Positions 24,404 through 32,704 of a stretch of 52,692 nucleotides of DNA are shown piece by piece. The notes beneath the pieces are model-generated. The model was given only the letters and a program-made list of their open reading frames with translations. It did no database searches and was not told where the DNA came from. The stretch covers positions 1-52,692 of the forward strand of contig CAIMSF010000203.1 of the NCBI GenBank assembly GCA_903844055.1, given 5' to 3'. This DNA comes from an uncultured bacterium (GTDB lineage: Bacteria; Bacillota_I; Bacilli_A; Izemoplasmatales; Hujiaoplasmataceae). The stretch's first letter is position 1. Every line of letters begins with the position of its first letter. The position numbers and the translations under genes were made by a program.

Positions 24404-26188
24404 ATGTTATTCGGCAAACACTTGAACAAGCTGTACCTGAAATACGGCCTTCTCTATTTCGTCGGGATCGCGGCGTTGATCGCGGTCGACTTTTATCAAT
24501 TGGAAATCCCCACCCTCGTCGGCGGCATCATCGGCGATCTCGAGCACAGCACGCTGACCGAACAGGGTCTTTGGGGTTACATCGTGCAGATCGCGATCAT
24601 CGCCGCCGTGCTCGTCGTCGGCCGCGTGCTCTGGCGCGTCTGCATCATGGGAACGTCCTGGCGGATCGGCTACGACCTGCGCAACGCGATGTTCGAACAT
24701 GCCGAGAAACTGAGCCGCAACTTCTACCAGCAGAACAAGTCGGGGGCGCTCATGGCGCTCTTCACGAACGACCTCGACGCGGTCCGGATGGCGTTCGGAC
24801 CCGGCATCCTGATGACCTTCGACGTCCTCTTCCTCGGCGCGTTCGCGCTCTACAAGATGTTCTCCCTGCAGCCCGTCCTCACCGTCATCACGATCATCCC
24901 GCTCGCCCTCGTCTCCCTCATGGCGGCGTTCGTCAGCCGGATCACCGGGGCGAAGTTCAAAGCCCGCCAGAAAGCCCTCGAGAACATGTTCGACTTCACC
25001 CAGGAGAACTTCTACGGCATCTCCGTGATCAAGGCCTTCGTGAACGAACTGCGGGAGATCCGGCAGTTCGCGAGCATCAACCAGGACAACTACGAGAAGA
25101 ACATGTCGTTCGTCAAGGTCTCGACCCTGATGCATACCGGCATCGAGATGTTCATCACGCTGATCCGCATCATCATGCTCGCGGTCGGCGGCTACATCGC
25201 CTATCTCACCTTCGGGCTGGCGACCGGCGACCCGGCCAAGCTCGACGCCGCCGGGCTCGCGATGTTCGCGGGCTATTTCGGCACGGTGATCTGGCCGATG
25301 ATGGCGGTCGGACGGCTCATCAACATGCGTTCCCAGGCCCGCGCCAGCATGCAGCGCATCAACGGCCTGCTCGACGCCCCGATCGACGTCGCCGACGCCG
25401 AGAACGTCGTCGCCGACATCGACATCAAGGGCCGCATCGTCTTCAACAACCTGACCTTCAAGTATCCCGGCACGAAGGCCGAGGCGCTGAAGAACGTGTC
25501 GTTTGACATCAACGCCGGCGAGACGGTCGGGATCATCGGCCGCACCGGCTCGGGCAAGACGACCATCGTCGACGTGCTGCTTCGCCTTTACAACCTGAAG
25601 TCCAACGAGATCGTGGTCGACGGCGTCGACTTGATGCGGATCCCGCTCAAGACGATCCGCGGCGCGATCGGCTATGTCCCGCAAGACAACTTCATCTTCT
25701 CGGACACCGTCCGGAACAATATCGCGTTCGGCGTCGACGACGCCTCGCTTCAGGACATCATCGAGATGGCGATCGCCGCCGACGTGCACGAGAACATCGA
25801 CGAATTCCCGAACAAGTACGACACGATCGTCGGCGAACGCGGCGTCACCCTGTCCGGCGGACAGAAGCAGCGCGTCTCGATCGCCCGCGCCCTGATGAAG
25901 GACCCGCCGATCCTGATCATGGACGATTCCTTCAGCGCCGTCGACACGAAGACCGAAGAAGCGGTGCTCGCCAGGCTCCAGGAACTGCGCAAGGGCAAGA
26001 CGACGATTTTGATCGCGCACCGCATCTCGACGATCAAGAACGCCGACAAGATCGTCGTGATCGACGACGGCAAGGTCGCCGCCGTGGGCACCCACGACGG
26101 ACTCATGGCGACGTCCGCCCTCTATTCGGAAATGGTCATCCGCCAGCAACTCGAAGCGGCGATCGAAGGAGGGAACGCCAATGGCTAG
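24404..26188 (+). CDS. Heterodimeric ABC exporter, subunit with degenerate ATP site (YheI/BmrC-like)
   Basis: A 594-residue half-transporter: six-helix exporter domain (residues ~1-330), then nucleotide-binding domain. Walker A is GRTGSGKTT from residue 379, Q-loop VPQDNFIF, signature LSGGQKQR, Walker B ILIMDDSFSAVD. The catalytic Glu position holds Asp508 instead, as in BmrC/YheI and LmrC. ATG 24404 behind GAGGTGAT is chosen over the track's 24347, which is upstream of the -10. Known relatives export drugs, lipids or peptides. It overlaps its partner gene by 8 bases. Confidence 0.92.
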   Translation: MLFGKHLNKLYLKYGLLYFVGIAALIAVDFYQLEIPTLVGGIIGDLEHSTLTEQGLWGYIVQIAIIAAVLVVGRVLWRVCIMGTSWRIGYDLRNAMFEHAEKLSRNFYQQNKSGALMALFTNDLDAVRMAFGPGILMTFDVLFLGAFALYKMFSLQPVLTVITIIPLALVSLMAAFVSRITGAKFKARQKALENMFDFTQENFYGISVIKAFVNELREIRQFASINQDNYEKNMSFVKVSTLMHTGIEMFITLIRIIMLAVGGYIAYLTFGLATGDPAKLDAAGLAMFAGYFGTVIWPMMAVGRLINMRSQARASMQRINGLLDAPIDVADAENVVADIDIKGRIVFNNLTFKYPGTKAEALKNVSFDINAGETVGIIGRTGSGKTTIVDVLLRLYNLKSNEIVVDGVDLMRIPLKTIRGAIGYVPQDNFIFSDTVRNNIAFGVDDASLQDIIEMAIAADVHENIDEFPNKYDTIVGERGVTLSGGQKQRVSIARALMKDPPILIMDDSFSAVDTKTEEAVLARLQELRKGKTTILIAHRISTIKNADKIVVIDDGKVAAVGTHDGLMATSALYSEMVIRQQLEAAIEGGNANG

Positions 26189-27977
26189 ACAGAACGCCAT
26201 CGTCGACATCGACTCGATCCGCAGCCGCAAGTATTCCGACTGGACGATCATCAAGCGCCTGCTCGCCTATCTCGGTCCGCATCTCGTCAAATTCATCCCG
26301 ATCACGATCTTCCTCGTCCTGCTCGTCGGCCTCGACCTGATCGGGCCGCTGCTCCTCGCGCGGGTCCTCGACCTCCTCGGAAAGGATCCGATCGACATCG
26401 CCGGCATCCTCTGGATCTCCCTCGGCTACGTCGGCATCATGGCCGTCAACGCGTTCCTCTCCTACCAGCAGACGATGCTCCTCCAGGGGATGGGGCAGAA
26501 GGTCATCTACAGCATCCGCAAGGACGTCTTCGAACACATCGAGACGCTCTCGATCTCCCAGTTCAACAAGGTTCCGGTCGGAAAGCTCGTGACCCGCGTC
26601 ACCTCCGACACCTCGACCTTGAACACGATGTACACCGACGTGCTCGTGAACCTCTTCCGCAACTCGCTCACGATCGTCGGCGCCTTCGTCACGATGTTTT
26701 TGATGCAGGCGACGCTGTCGCTCTACATCTCGGCGGTCGTCCCGTTCGTCGTCCTCGCCTCGATCATCTTCCGCAAGTTCACGCGCCGCGCCTACCGCAA
26801 CGTCCGCACCCAGGTGTCGATCATCAACGCCTTCCTCTCCGAGCATCTGTCGGGGATGAAGCTGATCCAGATCTTCAACCGCGAGCCGAAGAAACTGGAC
26901 GAATTCAAGGAGAAGAGCGGGAAGCTGCGCAAGTACCAACTGACGCAGATGAACACGTTCGCGATCTATCGCCCCTTCATGTACTTCCTGTACGTCGTCG
27001 CGCTTCTGATCGCGCTCTGGTTCGGCGGGAAGATGGCGATCCAGGGCGTCATCACCTTCGGCATCCTCTACGCCTTCACCGACTACATCCACAAGTTCTT
27101 CGACCCGATCCAGGAACTCGCCGAGCAGTTCGACACGATGCAGGCCGCCTTCACCTCCGGCGAGCGCATCTTCGAGATCCTCGACACGAAGCCCGAAGTC
27201 CTCGATGTGCCCGGCGCGCAGCCGATCGCCTTCCAAGGCAAGATCGAGTTCAAAAACGTCTGGTTCGCCTACATCGGCGAAGACTGGATCCTGAAGGACG
27301 TCTCGTTTACGGTCAATCCGCGCGAGACGGTCGCCTTCGTCGGCGCCACCGGGTCGGGCAAGACGACGATCCTGTCGCTGATCGTGCGCAACTACGACAT
27401 CCAGAAGGGACAGATTCTGATCGACGGCGTCGACATCAAGTCGATCGAGATCGGCTCGCTTCGCAAGCAGGTCGGGCAGATGCTCCAGGACGTCTTCCTG
27501 TTCGCCGGCACGATCGAATCCAACATCCGGCTCGGCGACGAGACAATCACCGACGCCGACATCGTCGAGGCCGCGAAATACGTGAACGCCGACCGCTTCA
27601 TCGACCGGCTTCCCGAAAAATACAGCGAACCGGTCCGTGAACGCGGGAACAACTTCTCCTCCGGGCAGCGGCAGCTGCTTTCCTTCGCCCGCACGATCGT
27701 GCATCGTCCGTCCGTCATGATCCTCGACGAGGCGACCGCCAACATCGACACCGAAACGGAGATGCTGATCCAGGAGTCGCTCGCGAAGATGATGAACATC
27801 GGCACGATGATCATCGTCGCCCACCGCCTCTCGACGATCCAGCACGTTGACAAGATCATCGTGATGCAGAAAGGCCGCATCATCGAGATGGGCAATCATC
27901 AGGAGCTGCTCCGCCGGAAGGGGCATTACTACATGCTCTACCAGCTCCAGTATGACCACAAGTACGACCACGCCTAA
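26181..27977 (+). CDS. Heterodimeric ABC exporter, catalytic-site subunit (YheH/BmrD-like)
   Basis: A 598-residue half-transporter. It has an exporter membrane domain with N-terminal amphipathic stretch (RSRKYSDWTIIKRLLAYLGPH), Walker A GATGSGKTT, Walker B VMILDEATANID with intact Glu517, and switch VAHRLSTI. The signature is FSSGQRQLL (residues 492-499) rather than LSGGQ. Together with the partner's Asp508 this makes one impaired and one full ATP site, the classic BmrCD/LmrCD arrangement. GGAGG SD, ATG inside the previous gene. No terminator is seen after it. Confidence 0.92.
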   Translation: MARQNAIVDIDSIRSRKYSDWTIIKRLLAYLGPHLVKFIPITIFLVLLVGLDLIGPLLLARVLDLLGKDPIDIAGILWISLGYVGIMAVNAFLSYQQTMLLQGMGQKVIYSIRKDVFEHIETLSISQFNKVPVGKLVTRVTSDTSTLNTMYTDVLVNLFRNSLTIVGAFVTMFLMQATLSLYISAVVPFVVLASIIFRKFTRRAYRNVRTQVSIINAFLSEHLSGMKLIQIFNREPKKLDEFKEKSGKLRKYQLTQMNTFAIYRPFMYFLYVVALLIALWFGGKMAIQGVITFGILYAFTDYIHKFFDPIQELAEQFDTMQAAFTSGERIFEILDTKPEVLDVPGAQPIAFQGKIEFKNVWFAYIGEDWILKDVSFTVNPRETVAFVGATGSGKTTILSLIVRNYDIQKGQILIDGVDIKSIEIGSLRKQVGQMLQDVFLFAGTIESNIRLGDETITDADIVEAAKYVNADRFIDRLPEKYSEPVRERGNNFSSGQRQLLSFARTIVHRPSVMILDEATANIDTETEMLIQESLAKMMNIGTMIIVAHRLSTIQHVDKIIVMQKGRIIEMGNHQELLRRKGHYYMLYQLQYDHKYDHA

Positions 27978-27995
27978 GAAATTTTCATCGAAGCG

Positions 27996-28025
27996 CTGAC
28001 GGTTTTGGAACGGATGCGCTATAAT
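27996..28025 (+). promoter_or_regulatory. Promoter of the KPEP/DUF1508 gene
   Basis: CTGACG and a perfect TATAAT are separated by 18 bases. The gene start is 20 bases beyond the -10. Confidence 0.6.
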
Positions 28026-28045
28026 GGAAACTGAGGTGATCAACG

Positions 28046-29251
28046 ATGTGTTTTGCGAAATGGTTCAAAAAACGCGATAAGGTCGAATCGAAACCCGCTC
28101 CGGAGCCCGTGAAACCGGCTTCCCCGGCCGTCCCGCCGGCATCTCCTCCGACTCCCGTCATCGTCCAGACGATCCCCGAACTGAAACCTGAGCCGAAGCC
28201 GGAACCGAAGCCCGAACCAAAACCCGAGCCGAAGCCGGAACCGAAACCGGAACCGAAACCGGAACCGAAGCCCGAACCAAAACCCGAGCCGAAGCCGGAA
28301 CCGAAGCCGGAACCGAAGCCGGAACCCAAGCCGGAACCGAAACCTGAGCCGAAGCCGGAACCCAAGCCGGAACCGAAACTGAAGCCTAAACCCGAACCGA
28401 AACCGGAACCGAAACCGGAACCGAAACCGGAACCGAAACCGGAACCGAAACCAGAACCGAAACCGGAACCCAAGCCGGAACCCGCGAAAACCGAAGCCTC
28501 GAAAACCGCTGCCGCCGGAAGGTATTCAGGAAAATACGAAGTGTTCCCGGAAGCGGGGCTCTTCAAGTTCCGCCTGAAGGCTTCGAACGGGGAAATCCTC
28601 GTCGTCAGCCAGGGGTATTCGACGCGCAACGGCGCGCTTGCCGGAATCGACACGTTCAAGAAAAACGTCGAAGGCGGGCTGTTCGAAGTGTATACCGACA
28701 AGAGCGGATTCTCCCAGTTCTTGCTATATAACGCGAACAAGTCGCGGTTGATGTCGACCGGGGAATTCTACGAAGCCGAAACGCGCGCTCAGTCCGCCAT
28801 CGAATCGGTGAAGAAGTTCGTGAACAACGACAAGATCATCCAGCTGGATGAGATTCCCGTCGCCGAAGTCCGCGAGGAACTCGTCAGGTTGAATCCCGTC
28901 GTTTTGAACGATAATGGCAAGATCGAGATCGCCGTCGACGCCAACAAGGAGTGGACCTTCAAACTCAAGGCGTCCAACGGCGAAGTCCTGTTCGAATCGA
29001 ACGGATATGCCTCGAAACCGGGAGCGCTCGCTGGCCTTGAATCCGTCAAGAAAGCGGTCGAAGCCGGCAATTTCCGCGTCTCGCAGGACAAGCAGAAACG
29101 GTTCCAGTTCCGTCTCTACGCCGCCAACGGCACGATGGTCCTCACGGGCGAAACGTATCCGAACGTCGAGAACTGCCTGTCCGCCGTCGATTCCGTCCGC
29201 CGATTCCTGCCGAACGCCAAAATCGTCGAGAAAGCCGCCGAGAAAAAGTAA
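28046..29251 (+). CDS. KPEP-repeat protein with four DUF1508 (YegP-like) repeats
   Basis: A 401-residue protein with no signal peptide or membrane helix. Order: a short basic head ([12 protein letters not shown]), a Pro/Ala linker, exactly 100 residues of Lys-Pro-Glu-Pro tandem repeat (about residues 47-146), then two YegP-like modules. Each module is a pair of DUF1508 repeats: ~158-210 and 211-262, then ~291-341 and 342-394, with the hallmark [35 protein letters not shown]1508 has no firm function. The repeat should be a stiff, mixed-charge rod. Monocistronic: own TATAAT promoter, GAGGTGAT SD and terminator. Confidence 0.88.
   Translation: MCFAKWFKKRDKVESKPAPEPVKPASPAVPPASPPTPVIVQTIPELKPEPKPEPKPEPKPEPKPEPKPEPKPEPKPEPKPEPKPEPKPEPKPEPKPEPKPEPKPEPKPEPKLKPKPEPKPEPKPEPKPEPKPEPKPEPKPEPKPEPAKTEASKTAAAGRYSGKYEVFPEAGLFKFRLKASNGEILVVSQGYSTRNGALAGIDTFKKNVEGGLFEVYTDKSGFSQFLLYNANKSRLMSTGEFYEAETRAQSAIESVKKFVNNDKIIQLDEIPVAEVREELVRLNPVVLNDNGKIEIAVDANKEWTFKLKASNGEVLFESNGYASKPGALAGLESVKKAVEAGNFRVSQDKQKRFQFRLYAANGTMVLTGETYPNVENCLSAVDSVRRFLPNAKIVEKAAEKK
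28184..28483 (+). repeat. 25-copy 12-base tandem repeat (KPEP)
   Basis: Exactly 300 bases of AARCCNGARCCN-type units encode KPEP x25, with one unit changed to KLKP. Two adjacent 60-base blocks at 28201 and 28261 are almost identical, so blocks of five units were copied as a group. Such repeats can change length by slippage. Confidence 0.93.
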
Positions 29252-29267
29252 CCATAACGATGAACCG

Positions 29268-29298
29268 CCGGATTCCCCGTGAATCCGGTTTTCTTTTT
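29268..29298 (+). terminator. Terminator of the KPEP/DUF1508 gene
   Basis: CCGGATTC and GAATCCGG form an 8-bp stem with a 5-base loop, followed by a T-rich tract. Confidence 0.85.
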
Positions 29299-29377
29299 CC
29301 CGTCTCAAAAACGACACGATTTTCACACCGTTCTGTGGTATCATAGGAGTAATCGGTTCGGCGTAACGGAGGTCGCG

Positions 29378-30898
29378 ATGAAACGTATCTTTCTCGTCAT
29401 ACTCCTGTTCGTCGTCGTCGTGTTCATCTACACGGCCGCGGCGGCGCAGTATATCACTATCAATTCCCTCAACTCGCTTTTACAGAGTTGGATCATCGTC
29501 CTCGCAATCGAGATCATGCTCGGCCTCGTCGCCGTCGTCGTGACGGTGCGGATCATCCTGAAACAGACATACGCCTATCACAAGTCGCACTGGATCCTGA
29601 TCATGTTGCTCAGTCCGGTCGTCGGGATCATCCTCTACAGCGTTTTCGCCCGCGACTTCCGGACCGGATCGCTGACCCGGACCCGCCCGCTGATCGCGAA
29701 GAAGGCGTTCCTCAAGCTCGAAGAGACGACTTCCCCCGACTATGGCGCCTATCCCGCGGGGGAGATCTTCCGCTACATCCGCGCCATCACCGGCCGCGCG
29801 GTCTACGATTCCGACACCTATGTCGGTATCTTGACCAACGGCGACGTCTTCTTCCCGCGTCTGATCGCGGAACTCGAGAAGGCCAAGGAATCGATCCTGA
29901 TGGAGTTCTACATCATCAAGTCCGACCGGATCGGCCGTCGCGTGCTCGACATCTTGGCCAGGAAGGCGCGCGAGGGGCTCGACGTCCGGTTGCTTTATGA
30001 CCATTTCGGATCGAACAAGCACCTGAACGCGAAATACATGAGAGGGCTCAGGGAAGCCGGCGTGAAGATCGCCGTCTTCGATCCGCAGCAGATCTCCTTC
30101 GTCGACACGAACGTCAACTTCCGGAACCACCGCAAGGCGACGATCATCGATGGGAAGGTCGGATTCCTCGGCGGCCTCAACCTCGGCGACGAGTACAACC
30201 ACGATTCGAAACGATTCGGTTTCTGGCGCGACACGCACGTGTTGCTCGAAGGCAACGGCGTGACCTCGATCCAGAACGTCTTCGTCAAGGACTGGTACTA
30301 CGTCACCGGGGACGTCCTGGACAAGCCGCTCGACAAGACCGTCGTCTCGTTTCCGGGACTGCTCGCGGTCATCGAGTCCGGACCTGATTTCGAAAACGGC
30401 CTGATCAAGGAAGTCTACCTCAAGATGATCAACGCCGCAAAGCGGTCGATCAAGATCGCCACCCCGTACCTGATCCTCGAGCCGGAAATGATGATTTCGC
30501 TCAAGATCGCCGCGCAGAGCGGCGTCGCGATCGACATCCTCGTCCCGGGCAAGAGCGATTACGCGATGGTCGGGTTCGCCACCCGTTCCTATTATGAGAC
30601 GCTGCTTTCGTACGGAATCAGGGTCCACGAGTATCTCGACACCTTCGTCCACTCGAAGATCCTGATCGTCGACGACGAAATCGCCTCCGTCGGATCGGTC
30701 AACTTCGATCCGCGGAGCTTCCACCTCAATTTCGAGGCGACCGCGGTGTTCGAGAACACCGCCGTGCGGGATTTGGTCACGGCGTTCGCGGCGGACCTCG
30801 AAAAAGCCCCGGCCATCGACATCGAACAATGGAAACAGCGCGGTATGCTCAAACGGCTCCTGCAGGGACTCTTCAACCTGTTCAGCCCGCTATTCTGA
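29378..30898 (+). CDS. cls: Cardiolipin synthase (phospholipase D superfamily)
   Basis: A 506-residue ClsA-type enzyme that joins two phosphatidylglycerols into cardiolipin. Two N-terminal helices (IFLVILLFVVVVFIYTAAAA; WIIVLAIEIMLGLVAVVVTV) precede a third hydrophobic stretch. Two HKD motifs are intact: H251-K253-D258 (NHRKATIIDGKVGFLGGLN) and H425-K427-D432 (HSKILIVDDEIASVGSVNFD). ATG 29378 behind GGAGGT is chosen over the track start, which lies before a TATCAT -10-like hexamer near 29339. Followed closely by a 36-residue ORF and rmuC. Confidence 0.93.
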   Translation: MKRIFLVILLFVVVVFIYTAAAAQYITINSLNSLLQSWIIVLAIEIMLGLVAVVVTVRIILKQTYAYHKSHWILIMLLSPVVGIILYSVFARDFRTGSLTRTRPLIAKKAFLKLEETTSPDYGAYPAGEIFRYIRAITGRAVYDSDTYVGILTNGDVFFPRLIAELEKAKESILMEFYIIKSDRIGRRVLDILARKAREGLDVRLLYDHFGSNKHLNAKYMRGLREAGVKIAVFDPQQISFVDTNVNFRNHRKATIIDGKVGFLGGLNLGDEYNHDSKRFGFWRDTHVLLEGNGVTSIQNVFVKDWYYVTGDVLDKPLDKTVVSFPGLLAVIESGPDFENGLIKEVYLKMINAAKRSIKIATPYLILEPEMMISLKIAAQSGVAIDILVPGKSDYAMVGFATRSYYETLLSYGIRVHEYLDTFVHSKILIVDDEIASVGSVNFDPRSFHLNFEATAVFENTAVRDLVTAFAADLEKAPAIDIEQWKQRGMLKRLLQGLFNLFSPLF

Positions 30899-30912
30899 TC
30901 GGAGGGACCATC

Positions 30913-31023
30913 ATGTCATTTGCCATCACCGGACTCGTCATGGTCGCGATCGCCATCGCGACCCTCGTCGGCATCGTCGTCACGCTCGTCCGCCGCGGCA
31001 AGAACCGCAAGGACGAGGAGTAG
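30913..31023 (+). CDS. Small single-helix membrane peptide (36 aa)
   Basis: In the track this is only the tail of a frame that starts inside cls. A GGAGGG SD at 30901 points to ATG 30913. The peptide MSFAITGLVMVAIAIATLVG has one hydrophobic helix followed by a strongly charged tail (RRGKNRKDEE). It lies 14 bases after cls and 10 before rmuC, each with its own SD, so it is probably translated. Topology by the positive-inside rule puts the tail in the cytoplasm. Function unknown. Confidence 0.65.
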   Translation: MSFAITGLVMVAIAIATLVGIVVTLVRRGKNRKDEE

Positions 31024-31033
31024 GAGGGCGCCC

Positions 31034-32329
31034 ATGGGATTCGTCGAAATCGCCCTCGTCGCCCTGCTCGTGCTCGCCACCTTTTTGACCGCGGCCGCGG
31101 CCTATTTCGTCTTTCGTCCGAAACGCGAGGACGGCGCGAAGGACGAGGTCGCCCGGCTCGCCAAGGAAACGCAGGACGGCATCGCCGGCCTTCGGCAATC
31201 CGTCACCGAGGCGATCTACCAGTCGATCATCGCCTTCAACGAGAAGGTCAACCTGAAACTCTCCGACAACGCCGACAGATCCGCCGGCAACATCACCGAC
31301 TTCCGCGTCAGCGTGAACAAGGAACTCGCGGAGTTCCAGGAGAAGATCGCGACCAAGCTCAACGCCGAATTCAAGACGATGGCAGAGTCCGTCGAGAAGC
31401 AGATGGGCGCCATCAACACCAAGGTCGAAGACCGCCTCTCGCAGGGATTCCGGAGTACGAACGAGACCTTCCTGCAAATCGCCGAGCGCGTCAAGGTCAT
31501 CGACGAGGCCCAGAAGAAGATCGAAGGCCTGTCGACCGAGATGATGAGCCTCCAGCAGATCCTGTCCAACAACCAGACCCGCGGTTCGTTCGGCGAGTAT
31601 CAACTGAACCAGATCCTCTCGAACGTTTTCGGCGCCGAGAACCGGCGGCTGTTCGACACGCAGGTGACGCTCAAGGAGGCGCGCGGGAAATCCGAAGGGG
31701 TCCGCGTCGACGCCGCCGTCTATATGCCCGGCGCCAACGGGGCGAACGTGATACTGCCGATCGACTCGAAGTTCCCATTCTCGGAGTACGCGAAGCTGTT
31801 CGACAACAAGGACCTTTCGCGCGAAGACGAGGAGAAGACGATCCAGGCGTTCGGCGCCGACGTGAAGAAGCGCATCACCGAAATCGCTTCGAAATACATC
31901 ATCCCCGGCATCACGACCGACTACGCCCTGATGTTCGTCGCCTCCGACGGGATCCTCGCCCTGATCCATTCGCATCTGCAGAACGTGGCCGAATACGCCC
32001 GCGAGAAGCGCGTCACGATTGTTTCACCCACCACGCTGATCCCGCTATTGGCGTCCTATCGAGCGGTCAAGATCGATTTCGAGCGGACCAAATACTCCTC
32101 GCAGATCCAGAAGGAACTCAACCTGCTCGAGAAGGAATTCGCCCGCTTCGACGAGGACTGGAACAAACTGTCCGAAAACATCCAGAAACTGTCGAAGCAA
32201 AGCGGCGAAGTGAACGCGCACGTACAGAAGATCTCCAACAAGTTCGGCCAGATCAAAAACGTCGAAATACCCGAAGAACGGGCCCTCGAAGCGCCGCGGA
32301 TCGAAGAGCGCGCGGAGTCCTCCGACTGA
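31034..32329 (+). CDS. rmuC: DNA recombination protein RmuC
   Basis: A 431-residue RmuC-family protein. It has an N-terminal membrane anchor (FVEIALVALLVLATFLTAAAAYFVF), a long coiled coil (~residues 40-190), and a nuclease-like RmuC domain (RGSFGEYQLNQILSNVFG; VDAAVYMPGANGANVILPIDSKFPFSEY; TTDYALMFVASDGILALI). E. coli RmuC limits inversions at short inverted repeats. The ATG 31034 has GGAGGG. The track's extra N-terminus reads the small peptide region in another frame. Probably cotranscribed with cls and the 36-residue ORF. Confidence 0.92.
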   Translation: MGFVEIALVALLVLATFLTAAAAYFVFRPKREDGAKDEVARLAKETQDGIAGLRQSVTEAIYQSIIAFNEKVNLKLSDNADRSAGNITDFRVSVNKELAEFQEKIATKLNAEFKTMAESVEKQMGAINTKVEDRLSQGFRSTNETFLQIAERVKVIDEAQKKIEGLSTEMMSLQQILSNNQTRGSFGEYQLNQILSNVFGAENRRLFDTQVTLKEARGKSEGVRVDAAVYMPGANGANVILPIDSKFPFSEYAKLFDNKDLSREDEEKTIQAFGADVKKRITEIASKYIIPGITTDYALMFVASDGILALIHSHLQNVAEYAREKRVTIVSPTTLIPLLASYRAVKIDFERTKYSSQIQKELNLLEKEFARFDEDWNKLSENIQKLSKQSGEVNAHVQKISNKFGQIKNVEIPEERALEAPRIEERAESSD

Positions 32330-32367
32330 CCCTCTTGATCCACAAGACGATTCCCGAAAGATAGTGC

Positions 32368-32396
32368 TTGCATTTTATAACCAATCGTTATATAAT
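32368..32396 (+). promoter_or_regulatory. Promoter of the cold-shock gene
   Basis: TTGCAT and perfect TATAAT are separated by 17 bases. It drives a short A-rich leader (~38 bases) with AAGGAG. Confidence 0.88.
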
Positions 32397-32440
32397 GTAT
32401 TCAGTATCAAAAATAAAAACAAGGAGAAACACAAAAACAA

Positions 32441-32638
32441 ATGAACGGCACGGTCAAGTGGTTTAACGCAGAAAAAGGTTATGGATTCATTACCGGTGAA
32501 GACGGAAAAGACATCTTCGCTCACTACTCGGCAATCCAAGGCGAAGGCTACAAAGCTCTCGAAAACGGCCAGAAGGTTTCCTTCGAAGTCGTCAACGGCG
32601 CTCGTGGACCCCAAGCTGCCAATATCGTCAAACTGTAA
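32441..32638 (+). CDS. Cold-shock domain protein
   Basis: A 65-residue CSD protein: [56 protein letters not shown]1 (KGYGFI) and RNP2 (DIFAHY) are both present. It is a single-strand RNA/DNA chaperone. The long cold-shock 5' UTR known from E. coli cspA is not present. Its codon use includes more A/T third positions than neighbours, as often in highly expressed genes. It ends at a strong terminator shared with the convergent gene. Confidence 0.96.
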   Translation: MNGTVKWFNAEKGYGFITGEDGKDIFAHYSAIQGEGYKALENGQKVSFEVVNGARGPQAANIVKL

Positions 32639-32660
32639 TAAGCAAAACGATATCAACCTA

Positions 32661-32690
32661 AAAAGGCACCCCGCGGGGTGCCTTTTTTCG
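32661..32690. terminator. Bidirectional terminator between csp and the GGDEF gene
   Basis: AAAAGGCACCCC and GGGGTGCCTTTT are perfect 12-bp arms around a two-base centre, with T-runs on both strands. It serves the two convergent genes. Confidence 0.93.
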
Positions 32691-32704
32691 TGATTCGAGA
32701 GCGC

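Noticed and set aside
27985-28740. Antisense ORF rich in GSGFGSG repeats
   Set aside because: It is only the reverse complement of the KPEP repeat in the DUF1508 gene; it has no SD or family match.
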